The notes beneath the pieces were generated by a model. That model was not told the origin of the DNA, ran no database searches, and worked only from the letters and a program-made list of their open reading frames with translations. The position numbers and the translations under genes were made by a program. 64,000 nt of DNA from Desulfovibrio aminophilus (GTDB lineage: Bacteria; Desulfobacterota; Desulfovibrionia; Desulfovibrionales; Desulfovibrionaceae), in the NCBI RefSeq assembly GCF_023660105.1, contig NZ_JAMHGA010000043.1:1-64000 (forward strand). The letters are read 5' to 3'. Of the stretch, positions 17,204 to 26,295 are shown one piece after another; the first letter of the stretch is position 1, and the number at the start of each line of letters is the position of its first letter.

Positions 17204-17581
17204 ATGAAGCGCATCGTCATCATCAGCGTGGTCTGCGCGGCTCTGGTCGGCTTCGTGGCCCTGCCGGTCCTGTTCGCCGCCGACGCCCCCAAGCAGGACA
17301 TCGTCATGAAGTCCCCCGGCGCGGCCACCCAGGGCACCGTCACTCTCAGCCATGCCAAGCACGGCAAGCAGAAGTGCGAGGAGTGCCACCACAAGATCAA
17401 GGAAAATCCCAAGGACTACAAGTGCGGCACCTGCCACAATGACCTGAAGGCGAAGAAGGGCGACAATTCCTACTACGCCGCCTTCCACGCCCCCACCAGC
17501 AACCACAGCTGCATGGGCTGCCACAAGAGCATGAAGCAGGGCCCCACCGCCTGCAACAAGTGCCACGCGAAGAAGTCGTAA
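17204..17581 (+). CDS. Tetrahaem cytochrome c3 (class III)
   Basis: A 125-residue exported protein: a signal peptide (residues 1-25, ending LFAADA) then about 100 residues with four haem-c motifs, CEECH 58-62, CGTCH 74-78, CMGCH 103-107 and CNKCH 117-121. Distal histidines are available in SHAKH, ECHHK and AFHAPTSNH. Cytochrome c3 is the periplasmic electron partner of hydrogenases and formate dehydrogenases in these bacteria. All four motifs are CX2CH, whereas the well-studied type I protein has two CX4CH sites. GGAGGAACGAGGAG precedes the ATG. Confidence 0.95.
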   Translation: MKRIVIISVVCAALVGFVALPVLFAADAPKQDIVMKSPGAATQGTVTLSHAKHGKQKCEECHHKIKENPKDYKCGTCHNDLKAKKGDNSYYAAFHAPTSNHSCMGCHKSMKQGPTACNKCHAKKS

Positions 17582-17593
17582 TGACCGGTTGAC

Positions 17594-17619
17594 CTGGGGG
17601 CCGCCTCGGCGGCCCCCAG
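17594..17619 (+). terminator. Hairpin after cytochrome c3
   Basis: A perfect 12-bp GC-rich inverted repeat (17594-17605 and 17608-17619, opening with ctggggg) starts 13 bp after the cytochrome c3 stop. There is no good T run after it, so it may stabilise or partly terminate the transcript. Confidence 0.55.
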
Positions 17620-17646
17620 CGTCTTCAAAATCCCCGAGGTGAGCGT

Positions 17647-19272
17647 ATGTGTCCGGCCAAACCGGAAGCCCCCCGCGATGAAGACCTGCTCGATCTGAGC
17701 GACATCGCGGACGAAGGGTCCGCTGCCTCCTCCGAACCCATGGACGCCGACGATCTGGACGCCAGCTTCGAGCAGGAGCTGGAGGAGCTTTTCGCCGAGG
17801 ACCTGGGGGAGGACCCCAAGCCCGCCAAGGCGCAGGCCCCAACCGAGAAGGCGGGGGCTTTCGACGACGCCCTTCTGCTGGAGGACGAGGACGCGGGCGC
17901 TGCCCTGCCGGACATCGACCTGACCCCGCCCGACGAAGCCGCCTCCGGGGCCATGGACGCCGCCGGTCTCGACGAGCTCATCGACGACATGGGCCCTGGC
18001 CGCGCGAAGCCCGCCGCCCCGGCGGAACCCGAGATTTCCCTGGACGACGCCCTGATCCTGGACGAGGGCTCCATCGCGGCCGACGCGGAGCCGGAGGCCG
18101 GGGAGGAGGCCATTCTCAGCCTGGACGACCTGGTGGCCGAGGAGGCCGGAGAGGAGCCCCTGACCCTGGACGACGCCCTGGTCACGGACGCCACCGAGCC
18201 CCTGGACCTGCCCGAGGCCGAGATCGTGCTCGACGAGGCCGCCGCCGAGGAGCCGGAGATCGCCCTGGGCGAGGCCCTGGAGGAACCGGCCGCCGAGGTC
18301 GAGATTTCCCTGGACGACGTGCTGGCCGAACCGGCCGCCGAACCCGAGATTTCCCTGGACGACATGCCGGCCGAGCCGGAGATTTCCCTGGACGACGTTT
18401 TGGCTGAGCCCGCCGCCGAGCCCGAGATTTCCTTGGATGACGCGCTGGCCGAACCCGCCGTTGCCGAGGAGCCGGAGATCGCCCTGGACGAGGCCCTGGC
18501 CGAACCCGTCGCGGAACCCGCGGCCGAAGCCGAGATTTCCCTGGACGGCATGCCGGCCGAGCCGGAGCCCGAGCTGCTCGAAGGCATGACCGACGCCGAG
18601 ATCGCGGCCGACGACGCCTCGGGACGCGGGCTGGACGAGATCGACGTGTCTCCGGACGACATCCCGGTGCACGTCCCCGCCGTCGAGCCCGTGGCCGAGC
18701 CGATGAGCGCCGAACCCGAGGGCATGACCGACGCCGAGATCGCGGCCGACGACGCCTCGGGGCATGGGCTGGACGAGATCGACGTGTCCCCGGACGACAT
18801 GCCGGTGCATGTCCCCGCCGCCGTGGAGGCGGCCGAGGCCCTGCACGAGCCCGGCGAGTCCGTGCTGAGCGAAGTGCTGCTGGGCGAGGACGCGCCCGAG
18901 GCCATGCCCGGCCTGGACGGCGCGCTGGCCGAGACCTCGGCCGACGCCGCGCTGCTCGGCCTGGACCTCGAGGAGGCCGGGGACGACTCCGTGGACGTGG
19001 ACGCCCTGCTGGACCAGATCGGCGACGAGGACATCCAGGCCGCCCTGGTGGGCCCGGACGCCGAGCAGGGCGCGGACGCGCCGGAGCACATCCTGACCCT
19101 GGTGGAGGAGCGCGTGGGCGTGCTCACCGCCGAATTGCGCGAGACCCTGCGCGCCGAGCTGGCCGCCGAGATCAAGGCCCTGGTGGAGCAGGCCGTGCCC
19201 CGCGAGGCCGCCCGGATCATCCGCGAGGAGATCGCGGCCCTGACCCGCGAGCTGGCCGCCGGGGACGACTGA
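17647..19272 (+). CDS. Long acidic repeat protein with PopZ-like C-terminal helices
   Basis: A 541-residue cytoplasmic protein without a signal peptide or membrane segment. Residues about 1-100 are acidic with a possible helix (DASFEQELEELFAEDL). Residues about 130-310 repeat units of the type EPEISLDDALAEPAA, and two near-identical 34-residue blocks start at residues 312 and 358. The last 60 residues form amphipathic helices ending in VPREAARIIREEIAALTREL, which resembles the C-terminal oligomerisation helix of the pole-organising protein PopZ (DUF2497). A disordered acidic linker plus terminal helices is PopZ-like architecture; the functional link is inference. Confidence 0.75.
   Translation: MCPAKPEAPRDEDLLDLSDIADEGSAASSEPMDADDLDASFEQELEELFAEDLGEDPKPAKAQAPTEKAGAFDDALLLEDEDAGAALPDIDLTPPDEAASGAMDAAGLDELIDDMGPGRAKPAAPAEPEISLDDALILDEGSIAADAEPEAGEEAILSLDDLVAEEAGEEPLTLDDALVTDATEPLDLPEAEIVLDEAAAEEPEIALGEALEEPAAEVEISLDDVLAEPAAEPEISLDDMPAEPEISLDDVLAEPAAEPEISLDDALAEPAVAEEPEIALDEALAEPVAEPAAEAEISLDGMPAEPEPELLEGMTDAEIAADDASGRGLDEIDVSPDDIPVHVPAVEPVAEPMSAEPEGMTDAEIAADDASGHGLDEIDVSPDDMPVHVPAAVEAAEALHEPGESVLSEVLLGEDAPEAMPGLDGALAETSADAALLGLDLEEAGDDSVDVDALLDQIGDEDIQAALVGPDAEQGADAPEHILTLVEERVGVLTAELRETLRAELAAEIKALVEQAVPREAARIIREEIAALTRELAAGDD
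18580..18819 (+). repeat. 138-bp-spaced intragenic duplication
   Basis: Two copies of a 102-bp block (18580-18681 and 18718-18819) encode EGMTDAEIAADDASG-GLDEIDVSPDD-PVHVPA with only a few substitutions (R/H, I/M). Offset is 138 bp, so one unit is 46 residues. The upstream region 18290-18570 contains shorter degenerate repeats built on EISLDD. Confidence 0.85.
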
Positions 19273-19313
19273 TTCTTTCGCGGTTCCGGTCCGCCGGAGA
19301 CCGCTGAGGCGAG

Positions 19314-19355
19314 CGGCGGGGAGCCGCCGGGAGCGATCCCGGCGACTCCCCGCCG
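19314..19355. repeat. Long inverted repeat, 19-bp arms
   Basis: Arms 19314-19332 and 19337-19355 are complementary with a single mismatch and a 4-nt loop (gcga). No T tract follows, so it is not a standard terminator. It could be a processing or stability hairpin for the acidic-protein message, or a dispersed palindromic element. Confidence 0.75.
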
Positions 19356-19412
19356 TCCGCGTTTCCCGGCCCCCGTCGAACTCGACGGCCGGGGGGCTTC
19401 ATGATAATGGAC

Positions 19413-19456
19413 CGGGAAAAAAAGAGGGGGGCTTTCCGGTTTCTCTCTTTTTCCCG
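19413..19456 (+). terminator. Candidate terminator hairpin
   Basis: cgggaaaaa...gag (from 19413) pairs with ctctttttcccg (19445-19456), leaving two extra A residues bulged on the 5' arm. The arm composition gives T runs on either strand. It may terminate transcription from the acidic-protein gene. Confidence 0.4.
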
Positions 19457-19491
19457 CCCGGCGTCCACGACCATGGGGGTCGAGGCCATTT

Positions 19492-19523
19492 CCCCCCGGG
19501 CGGGTTTTTTCCTGCCCGGGGGG
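19492..19523 (+). promoter_or_regulatory. Hairpin just upstream of the small gene
   Basis: Perfect 10-bp arms ccccccgggc (19492-19501) and gcccgggggg (19514-19523) flank a 12-nt loop containing six T. It ends 19 nt before the next start codon, so it could affect translation or act as an attenuator of the small gene and ubiE. Confidence 0.4.
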
Positions 19524-19542
19524 CCGAAACACGGGGGTGCGC

Positions 19543-19719
19543 ATGGATAAGCTGGAAAAGCAGGCCCTGCAGGTGGCCAAGGAAGTGGTCATCAAGTTCA
19601 TCGAGGTGGGCCGCGTCTCGCCCAACGGCTTCGGCGAGGTCTTTCAGGCCATCTACCAGGACGTGCTGCGGGCCGTGCAGGGCGGCGGCGGGCTGCCGGA
19701 GTCCGGGGACGACGCGTGA
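19543..19719 (+). CDS. Small conserved protein of unknown function
   Basis: A 58-residue protein, MDKLEKQALQVAKEVV..., predicted mostly helical, with conserved-looking AKEVVIKFIEVGRVSP and a FQAIYQDVLRAV helix. I do not recognise the family. The ATG at 19543 is taken; a GTG 6 nt upstream is possible. Its stop overlaps the ubiE GTG start (GTGA), so the two are translationally coupled. Confidence 0.65.
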   Translation: MDKLEKQALQVAKEVVIKFIEVGRVSPNGFGEVFQAIYQDVLRAVQGGGGLPESGDDA

Positions 19720-20438
19720 GCGAGGTTCCCCCCGAGGCGCACGGCCGCAAGGTGGCGGCCATGTTCGGCCGCATCGCCCGCTGGTACGACTTCCTCAACC
19801 GGCTCCTGTCCCTGGGCCAGGACGTCTGGTGGCGCTACCGCCTGGCGCGGGCCGTGAACGCGCCGGAGAACGGGCTGGTCCTGGACCTGGCCGCCGGGAC
19901 CCTGGACGTGTCCGTGGAGCTTCTGCGCCAGCGGCCGGATTTGCGCGTGGCGGCCCTGGACTTCTCCCTGCCCATGCTGGCCGTGGGCCGCGAGCGCAAG
20001 CTCCGGGGGCGGCGGGCCGAACGCATCTTTCCGGCCCAGGCCGACGGCCGCGCCCTGCCCCTGGCCGACGCCTCGGTGGACGCCGCGACCATCGCCTTCG
20101 GCATCCGCAACATCAAGCCGCGCTCCGAGGCCTACGCCGAAATCCTGCGCGTGCTCAAGCCGGGCGGGCGGTTCTGCGTCCTGGAGTTCGGCACGGGCAG
20201 CCGGAGGGTCTGGAAGGGGCTGTACAATTTCTATCTCGACAAGCTGCTCCCGGCCATCGGGCGGATCGTCTCCCGCGACGACGGGGCCTACCGCTACCTG
20301 GCCGACACCATCCGGGCCTTCCCGGACGAGCGGACCCTGGCCCGGGAACTGCTGGATGCGGGGTTCGACAAGGTCTACCACCTGCCCATGCTCTCGGGCA
20401 TCGTGTTCCTGCACGTGGCGGCCAAGAAGGCGGACTAG
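19716..20438 (+). CDS. ubiE: Demethylmenaquinone methyltransferase
   Basis: A 240-residue SAM methyltransferase of the UbiE/MenG family, expected here to perform the last methylation in menaquinone synthesis. The N-terminal VAAMFGRIARWYDFLNRLLS, motif I VLDLAAGTLDVS and the AFGIRNIKPR and VLKPGG motifs identify it. Motif I has AAGTLD in place of the more usual GGTGD. The start is GTG, overlapping the preceding gene. A futalosine hydrolase and a polyprenyl synthase follow within 2.5 kb, consistent with menaquinone production. Confidence 0.92.
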   Translation: MSEVPPEAHGRKVAAMFGRIARWYDFLNRLLSLGQDVWWRYRLARAVNAPENGLVLDLAAGTLDVSVELLRQRPDLRVAALDFSLPMLAVGRERKLRGRRAERIFPAQADGRALPLADASVDAATIAFGIRNIKPRSEAYAEILRVLKPGGRFCVLEFGTGSRRVWKGLYNFYLDKLLPAIGRIVSRDDGAYRYLADTIRAFPDERTLARELLDAGFDKVYHLPMLSGIVFLHVAAKKAD

Positions 20439-20635
20439 AGCGAGCGGCCGAAGGAGACCAGGAGCACGCCCAGGATGATGGCCGTGAGGCCCATGATGCG
20501 CAGGTGGCGCGGCGGCCGTTCGGCCAGCGCCACCAAGATCCGGGGCATGTGTTCGGCGAAGAGGAAGTAGGGCAGGCCCTCGATGACGAAGGCCAGGCCC
20601 AGGGCGATGAAGAAGATCGTCCAGTCGAAGTGCAT
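20435..20635 (-). CDS. Small membrane protein, DUF2065 family
   Basis: A 66-residue protein with two predicted transmembrane helices (residues about 5-27 and 46-62) separated by a short basic segment AERPPRHLRIMG. The FVIEGLPYFLFAE and LGVLLV patterns match the DUF2065 family of tiny inner-membrane proteins. Function is unknown. Its stop shares a CTAG with the convergent ubiE stop. Confidence 0.8.
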   Translation of the reverse strand: MHFDWTIFFIALGLAFVIEGLPYFLFAEHMPRILVALAERPPRHLRIMGLTAIILGVLLVSFGRSL

Positions 20636-20704
20636 GAATCATGGTAGCCCGGCGTGGCCGGGTTGTCCACAGACGCCGCGCGTCGCGGCCGAGGGAATGA
20701 GCAG

Positions 20705-22018
<1,314 letters not shown>

Positions 22019-22034
22019 GCCCGGGAGAGCCGCC

Positions 22035-22736
22035 ATGCCCATCGCCCTCGTCGCGGCCACGGCCAAGGAGATGCGCGGGGCTCTGGGCTTTCTCCAGGAT
22101 CCTCCCGAGGTCGCGCCCGGCCGCGAGGAGCTGCTCGTCCTGGCGGGCCGCGAGATCGTGCCCTGCGTCACGGGCCTGGGCGTGGTCAACGCGGCCCTGG
22201 CCCTGGGCCGGATTCTCTCGCTTCCCGGCATCGAGGGCGTGGTCAACCTGGGCCTGGCCGGGGCCTTCGATCTCCGCGCCCTGCCCCTGGGCTCGATCTG
22301 CGTGGTTCGCCAGGAAATCTGGCCGGAATACGGGCTGCTGGGGCCGCGCGGCGCGGACCCCCGGGCCCTGGGCTTCGCCCTGGGCGAGGCCGACGGGGCC
22401 GCGGTCTGGGACCGCCTGGACCTGCATCCACGCCAAGCCGCCGCGCGGCTGGACCTGGGGCTTTCCGGGCTCTGGCCCGAGGCCGTCTCGCTCACGGTGA
22501 GCGGCGTCACCGGGACCCCGGAGCGCGCGGCCGAGCTGGAGCGGTCCTTCCGGGCCGACGTGGAGAACATGGAGGGCTTCGCCTTGGCCTACGGCTGCGC
22601 CCGGGCCGGGACGCCGTTCGTGGAGCTGCGCTCGATCTCCAACCGGGTGGGGTCGCGCCCGCCCGTGGACTGGGACCTCGACCTGGCGCTTTCGAGGTTG
22701 GGCGTGGCCTGCGCCGCGCTGTTCATGAACCGTTGA
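22035..22736 (+). CDS. mqnB: Futalosine hydrolase
   Basis: A 233-residue nucleoside phosphorylase-like protein. VAATAKEMRG at the N-terminus, GLGVVNAALALGRIL, VNLGLAGAF and the late VENMEGFALAYGCARAGTPFVELRSISNRVG pattern match MqnB, which removes hypoxanthine from futalosine to give dehypoxanthinyl futalosine. It lies 16 bp after the sugar dehydrogenase and just before the polyprenyl synthase. A 5'-methylthioadenosine nucleosidase is the alternative, but the neighbours favour menaquinone synthesis. Confidence 0.88.
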   Translation: MPIALVAATAKEMRGALGFLQDPPEVAPGREELLVLAGREIVPCVTGLGVVNAALALGRILSLPGIEGVVNLGLAGAFDLRALPLGSICVVRQEIWPEYGLLGPRGADPRALGFALGEADGAAVWDRLDLHPRQAAARLDLGLSGLWPEAVSLTVSGVTGTPERAAELERSFRADVENMEGFALAYGCARAGTPFVELRSISNRVGSRPPVDWDLDLALSRLGVACAALFMNR

Positions 22737-22792
22737 CGGACCGCGAAAGTGCTTGCGCGGCGGCGGAAAATCAGGGAAAGTACGTGGAGCCC

Positions 22793-23755
22793 ATGAACGA
22801 CCTGCAGGCCTATTTCGAACAGGAGCTTCCGGTCATCAACGCCTTCCTGGAGGCCGAGACCGGCAAGCTGGACGGCTTGGTGCGCGACGTGGCCCGTTAC
22901 GTCCTTCTGGGCGGGGGCAAGCGCATCCGGCCGGTCCTGACCATTCTCTCGGCCCGGGCCCTGGGCTATGCCGGGGACGACGCGGCCCCCCTGGCCTGCG
23001 CCCTGGAGATGCTCCACTCCGCCACGCTCATCCACGACGACATCCTCGACGGCGCGGAGACCCGCCGCCGCAAGGCCGCCGCCCATCTGGCCTTCGGCAA
23101 CACCGAGACCATCCTGGCGGGCGACGTGCTCCTGGCCCTGGCCAACCGCCTGGGCGCGGGCTACGACATCCCGCGCATCAACTATCTCCTGGCCGAGGGC
23201 ATCATGGCCACGGCCGCCGGCGAGATCCGCGAGATCGCCCACATCGCCGAGGCCCGCGCCGACCGGGGCGTCTACCTGGAGATCATCATCGGCAAGACCG
23301 CCCGGCTCATCGAGACGGCCTGCCGCTGCGGGGCGGCCCTGGCCACCCGCGACCGCGAGCCGGAAGACGCCCTCGGCGCTTACGGCCTGAACGTGGGCGT
23401 GGCCTTCCAGCTGGTGGACGACGCCCTGGACTACATTTCCCCGGAGTCCGTGACCGGCAAGCCCGAGGGCGGCGACCTGCGCGAGGGCAAGCTCACCTGG
23501 CCGCTGCTCCTCTTCCTGGAGGAGGAGGCCGACGGCCCCGAGATTCTGGCCCGCATCCGGGACAGGTCCCTGGACGAGCCCGCGCGGCGGGAGATCGTCG
23601 CCCGCGTGCGCGACAAGGGCTACGCCGACCGCACCCGCGCCGAGGCCGCCCGCTACGTGGGCGAGGCCAAGCGCGCCCTGGCCGCCCTGCCGGGCAGCCG
23701 TGAGCGCGAAATCCTGGTCCAGGCCGCCGATTTCGTCCTGGCACGCCGCAAGTGA
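22793..23755 (+). CDS. Polyprenyl diphosphate synthase
   Basis: A 320-residue trans-isoprenyl diphosphate synthase. GGGKRIRPVL near residue 40, the first aspartate-rich motif DDILD at 82-86 followed by RRR, and the second motif VDDALDY with GKPEGGDLREGK downstream define the family. The long-chain type is likely (octaprenyl or heptaprenyl), because no bulky residues crowd the site before the first motif and the neighbours make menaquinone. The ATG at 22793 was chosen; a TTG at 22733 overlapping mqnB would add 20 residues with no family similarity. Confidence 0.9.
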   Translation: MNDLQAYFEQELPVINAFLEAETGKLDGLVRDVARYVLLGGGKRIRPVLTILSARALGYAGDDAAPLACALEMLHSATLIHDDILDGAETRRRKAAAHLAFGNTETILAGDVLLALANRLGAGYDIPRINYLLAEGIMATAAGEIREIAHIAEARADRGVYLEIIIGKTARLIETACRCGAALATRDREPEDALGAYGLNVGVAFQLVDDALDYISPESVTGKPEGGDLREGKLTWPLLLFLEEEADGPEILARIRDRSLDEPARREIVARVRDKGYADRTRAEAARYVGEAKRALAALPGSREREILVQAADFVLARRK

Positions 23756-23774
23756 GGCCGGGGAGGGGCCGCCC

Positions 23775-26267
23775 ATGACCCTGGACCAGGTGGTCGATTC
23801 CCCCCAGACGCTGCGCCGTTTCAGCCCGTCCCCCGTGGTCTTGCGCCTGATGGTCGAGGCCGCCCGCCCGGAGCCCGACTTCCAGATCCTGGCCGAGATC
23901 ATCCGCGCCGACCCGGCCCTGGCGGCCACGATCCTGGCCCTGGTCAACTCGCCGTTCTTCGGCCTGCCCAAGAAGGTTTCCGACATTCAGCGCGCGGCCG
24001 TGGTCCTGGGATCGCGGGAGCTGCTCAAGACCGCGCTGCTCGTCTCCCTGCGCAAGGACCGGGAGCAGGCCCTGCTCGAATCCGGCTACGACGCCGCCGA
24101 GGACTGGCGCATGGCGCTCTGGTCGGCCGTGGCCGCCGAGGCCCTGGCCAGACGGATCTGCCCGGAGCAGGCCGACCTGGCCTACATCTGCGCCCTGCTC
24201 AAGGACGTCTCCCTGCTCTTCCTGCGCTCGGCCTCGCCGGAACTGCTCATCCGGCGCGACCCGGGCCCGCTCACGGTCCTGGCCCAGGGCCAGCTGGCCG
24301 CCGAGCGCGAGGCCTGGGGCCTGGACCATCCCGGCCTGTCCCGGCTGCTCCTGGGCAAGTGGGGCCTGCCGCCGGAGATCGGCGAAGGCCTCAGCAAGCA
24401 CCACGACCTGGAGGAGATGGAGGAGCGCGAGCCGCTGCAACGGGCCGTGATCCTGGCCACCCACTGGGCCGAGGTGGAGCTGTCCACCGGGCGCGGCCCC
24501 TTTCCGGCGGTGCGCTTCAGCCACCGGCTGCGCACCGCGCTCGGCCTGCGCGAGACCGAGCTGGAGGAGCTGCGCCAGGGCTGCCTGGTGCGCTTCGAGG
24601 CCCTGCTCAAGGGCCTGGGCCTGGGCGACGGCGCGGACGAGGGCTTCTTCCGGCACTCCATCAAGGCCATGCAGGAGGCCTACTTCCTGAGCATGGACCT
24701 GCCCTCGGCCGAGGGCGGGGTGGAGGCCGTGGCCCGGCTGGTGGCCCGGCAGCTGGCCCTGTCCTTCGACCTGCGGACCTTCGATCTGGCCCTGCGTTCG
24801 CCCCACAACGGCGGCTACCATCTCTTCCACAGCACCCCCGAGGGCGGGCTGAGCGCCGAACCCGGCCCCGCGCCCTCGGCCGAACTGGCCTGGTCCCTGC
24901 GGCTCAAGGGCGCGGCCCTGCGCTCCGGGGACCGCAAGTGGGGCGAGTTCCGGCACCACGCCCAGGACGTGCGCCCCGGGGACGCCGGGGCCCTGGACCT
25001 CTACCTGCGCTTCGTGGGCCAGGCCTACGAGACCTACTGCGCCCGGCAGGCGGTCATGGAGGAACGGGCCTCGGCCTTCGATTCGCTGCCCCTGGCCGTG
25101 GCCCGGCTCGGCGGGCGCGGCGAGGTCGTGGACACCAACCGCCGCTTCCGCGAGCTGGCGGACCTGGCGCCGGGCCAGTCGCGCGGCCGCAAGCTGGAAC
25201 GCATCCTGGAGGATCGCCTGGGCCTGTACATGGGCCGGGAATGGCAGGAATTTCTGGAAGACGAGGCCAGGCCCGCGTTCAACCGCATCGTCTGCTTCAC
25301 GGACCGCAGCGGCCCGGGCAAGGGCCGGGAGGCCTGCGCCTACCTCTCGGCCCAGCGCGAGACCTCGGGCGGCCAGGCGCGCATCCTCTTCCTGGTGGAG
25401 GGCCTGCGCGACCTCTCGAACATGGAGGTCCAGGCGCTGCGCCGCCGCGACTTCCTGGAGCGGCTCATCGGCTCCATGCGCGACAAGGTCTTCACCGTGG
25501 ACGAGCGGGGGACCATCGGCTTCTCCTCCCTGGAGGGCGAGGAGGGCCGGGGCGAGAGCCTGTTCGAGCTGTTCACCCCGGAGGCCACCTTCACCGGGGC
25601 CTGGGGGCCGGAGTTCCTGGAACTGCCCGCCCCGCCCGCCGTGGAGGCCACCCTGGCGCGGGGCGAGGGCGGCGGCTCCTACGAACTGATCTTTTCCCGG
25701 CTGGAGCGTTCGCGCGGCCGGGAGCGGGCGGCCCTCGTCGTGGCCCGCGACCTCTCGGCGGTGCGCCGCCTGGAGAAGGAACTCAAGATGCGGGCCATCT
25801 ACGACGGGCTCACCGGGCTCTTCAACCACGCCCAGTTCCACTCCATCCTGGAGCGCGAGGTGCGGCGGGCCCAGCGCACCGGGCGGCCCATGGGCCTCAT
25901 CTTCTTCGACCTGGACGGCTTCAAGGCCATCAACGACACCAAGGGCCACCAGGCGGGGGACGCCATCCTGCGCCTGATCGGCGAGATCTTGACCCGCGAG
26001 GTCCGGCAGGGCATGGACTTCCCCTGCCGCTACGGCGGCGACGAGTTCGCCGTCGTGGTCACCGAGGTGGGGGACCGCGAACTGGAGCTGGTGGGCGAAC
26101 GCCTGCGCCAGGCCGTGAGCGCCCAGTTCGCGGGCAAGGTGACCATCAGCGCGGGGCTCACCGGCCTGGGCACCCAGGACACCCCCGACAGCCTGCTCAA
26201 TCGGGCCGACCGCGCCGCCTACTCGGCCAAGGGCGCCGGCGGCGACACCGTGGTCTGGGCAAAATAG
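23775..26267 (+). CDS. HDOD - PAS - GGDEF signalling protein (diguanylate cyclase)
   Basis: An 830-residue cytoplasmic protein. Residues about 10-215 form an HDOD domain (FQILAEIIRADPALAATIL, NSPFFGLP); a middle region of about 430 residues includes PAS-like segments near 440 and 560; residues about 665-828 are a GGDEF domain with YDGLTGLFNHAQF and GGDEF at 754-758, so an active cyclase is expected. The product-inhibition I-site usually reads RxxD; here it reads QGMD, so feedback inhibition is probably lost. It starts 19 bp after the polyprenyl synthase. No membrane segments are visible. Confidence 0.88.
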   Translation: MTLDQVVDSPQTLRRFSPSPVVLRLMVEAARPEPDFQILAEIIRADPALAATILALVNSPFFGLPKKVSDIQRAAVVLGSRELLKTALLVSLRKDREQALLESGYDAAEDWRMALWSAVAAEALARRICPEQADLAYICALLKDVSLLFLRSASPELLIRRDPGPLTVLAQGQLAAEREAWGLDHPGLSRLLLGKWGLPPEIGEGLSKHHDLEEMEEREPLQRAVILATHWAEVELSTGRGPFPAVRFSHRLRTALGLRETELEELRQGCLVRFEALLKGLGLGDGADEGFFRHSIKAMQEAYFLSMDLPSAEGGVEAVARLVARQLALSFDLRTFDLALRSPHNGGYHLFHSTPEGGLSAEPGPAPSAELAWSLRLKGAALRSGDRKWGEFRHHAQDVRPGDAGALDLYLRFVGQAYETYCARQAVMEERASAFDSLPLAVARLGGRGEVVDTNRRFRELADLAPGQSRGRKLERILEDRLGLYMGREWQEFLEDEARPAFNRIVCFTDRSGPGKGREACAYLSAQRETSGGQARILFLVEGLRDLSNMEVQALRRRDFLERLIGSMRDKVFTVDERGTIGFSSLEGEEGRGESLFELFTPEATFTGAWGPEFLELPAPPAVEATLARGEGGGSYELIFSRLERSRGRERAALVVARDLSAVRRLEKELKMRAIYDGLTGLFNHAQFHSILEREVRRAQRTGRPMGLIFFDLDGFKAINDTKGHQAGDAILRLIGEILTREVRQGMDFPCRYGGDEFAVVVTEVGDRELELVGERLRQAVSAQFAGKVTISAGLTGLGTQDTPDSLLNRADRAAYSAKGAGGDTVVWAK

Positions 26268-26295
26268 GCGGCCGATCCGGCCGGAAAAAGGAGAC

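Larger units (their letters stand above)
19273..19542. other. 270-bp intergenic region rich in hairpins
   Basis: No coding sequence was supported here. The region lies between the acidic protein and the next small gene and holds at least three strong inverted repeats (19314-19355, 19413-19456, 19492-19523) plus a weaker one around 19360-19400. A poly-A/poly-T rich segment at 19415-19455 stands out from the GC-rich surroundings. Confidence 0.7.

Noticed and set aside
17625-19625. A 666-codon serine-rich open frame opposite the acidic protein
   Set aside because: It mirrors the acidic repeats in antisense, has no start signal and no domain. The plus-strand frame has a coherent N- and C-terminus.
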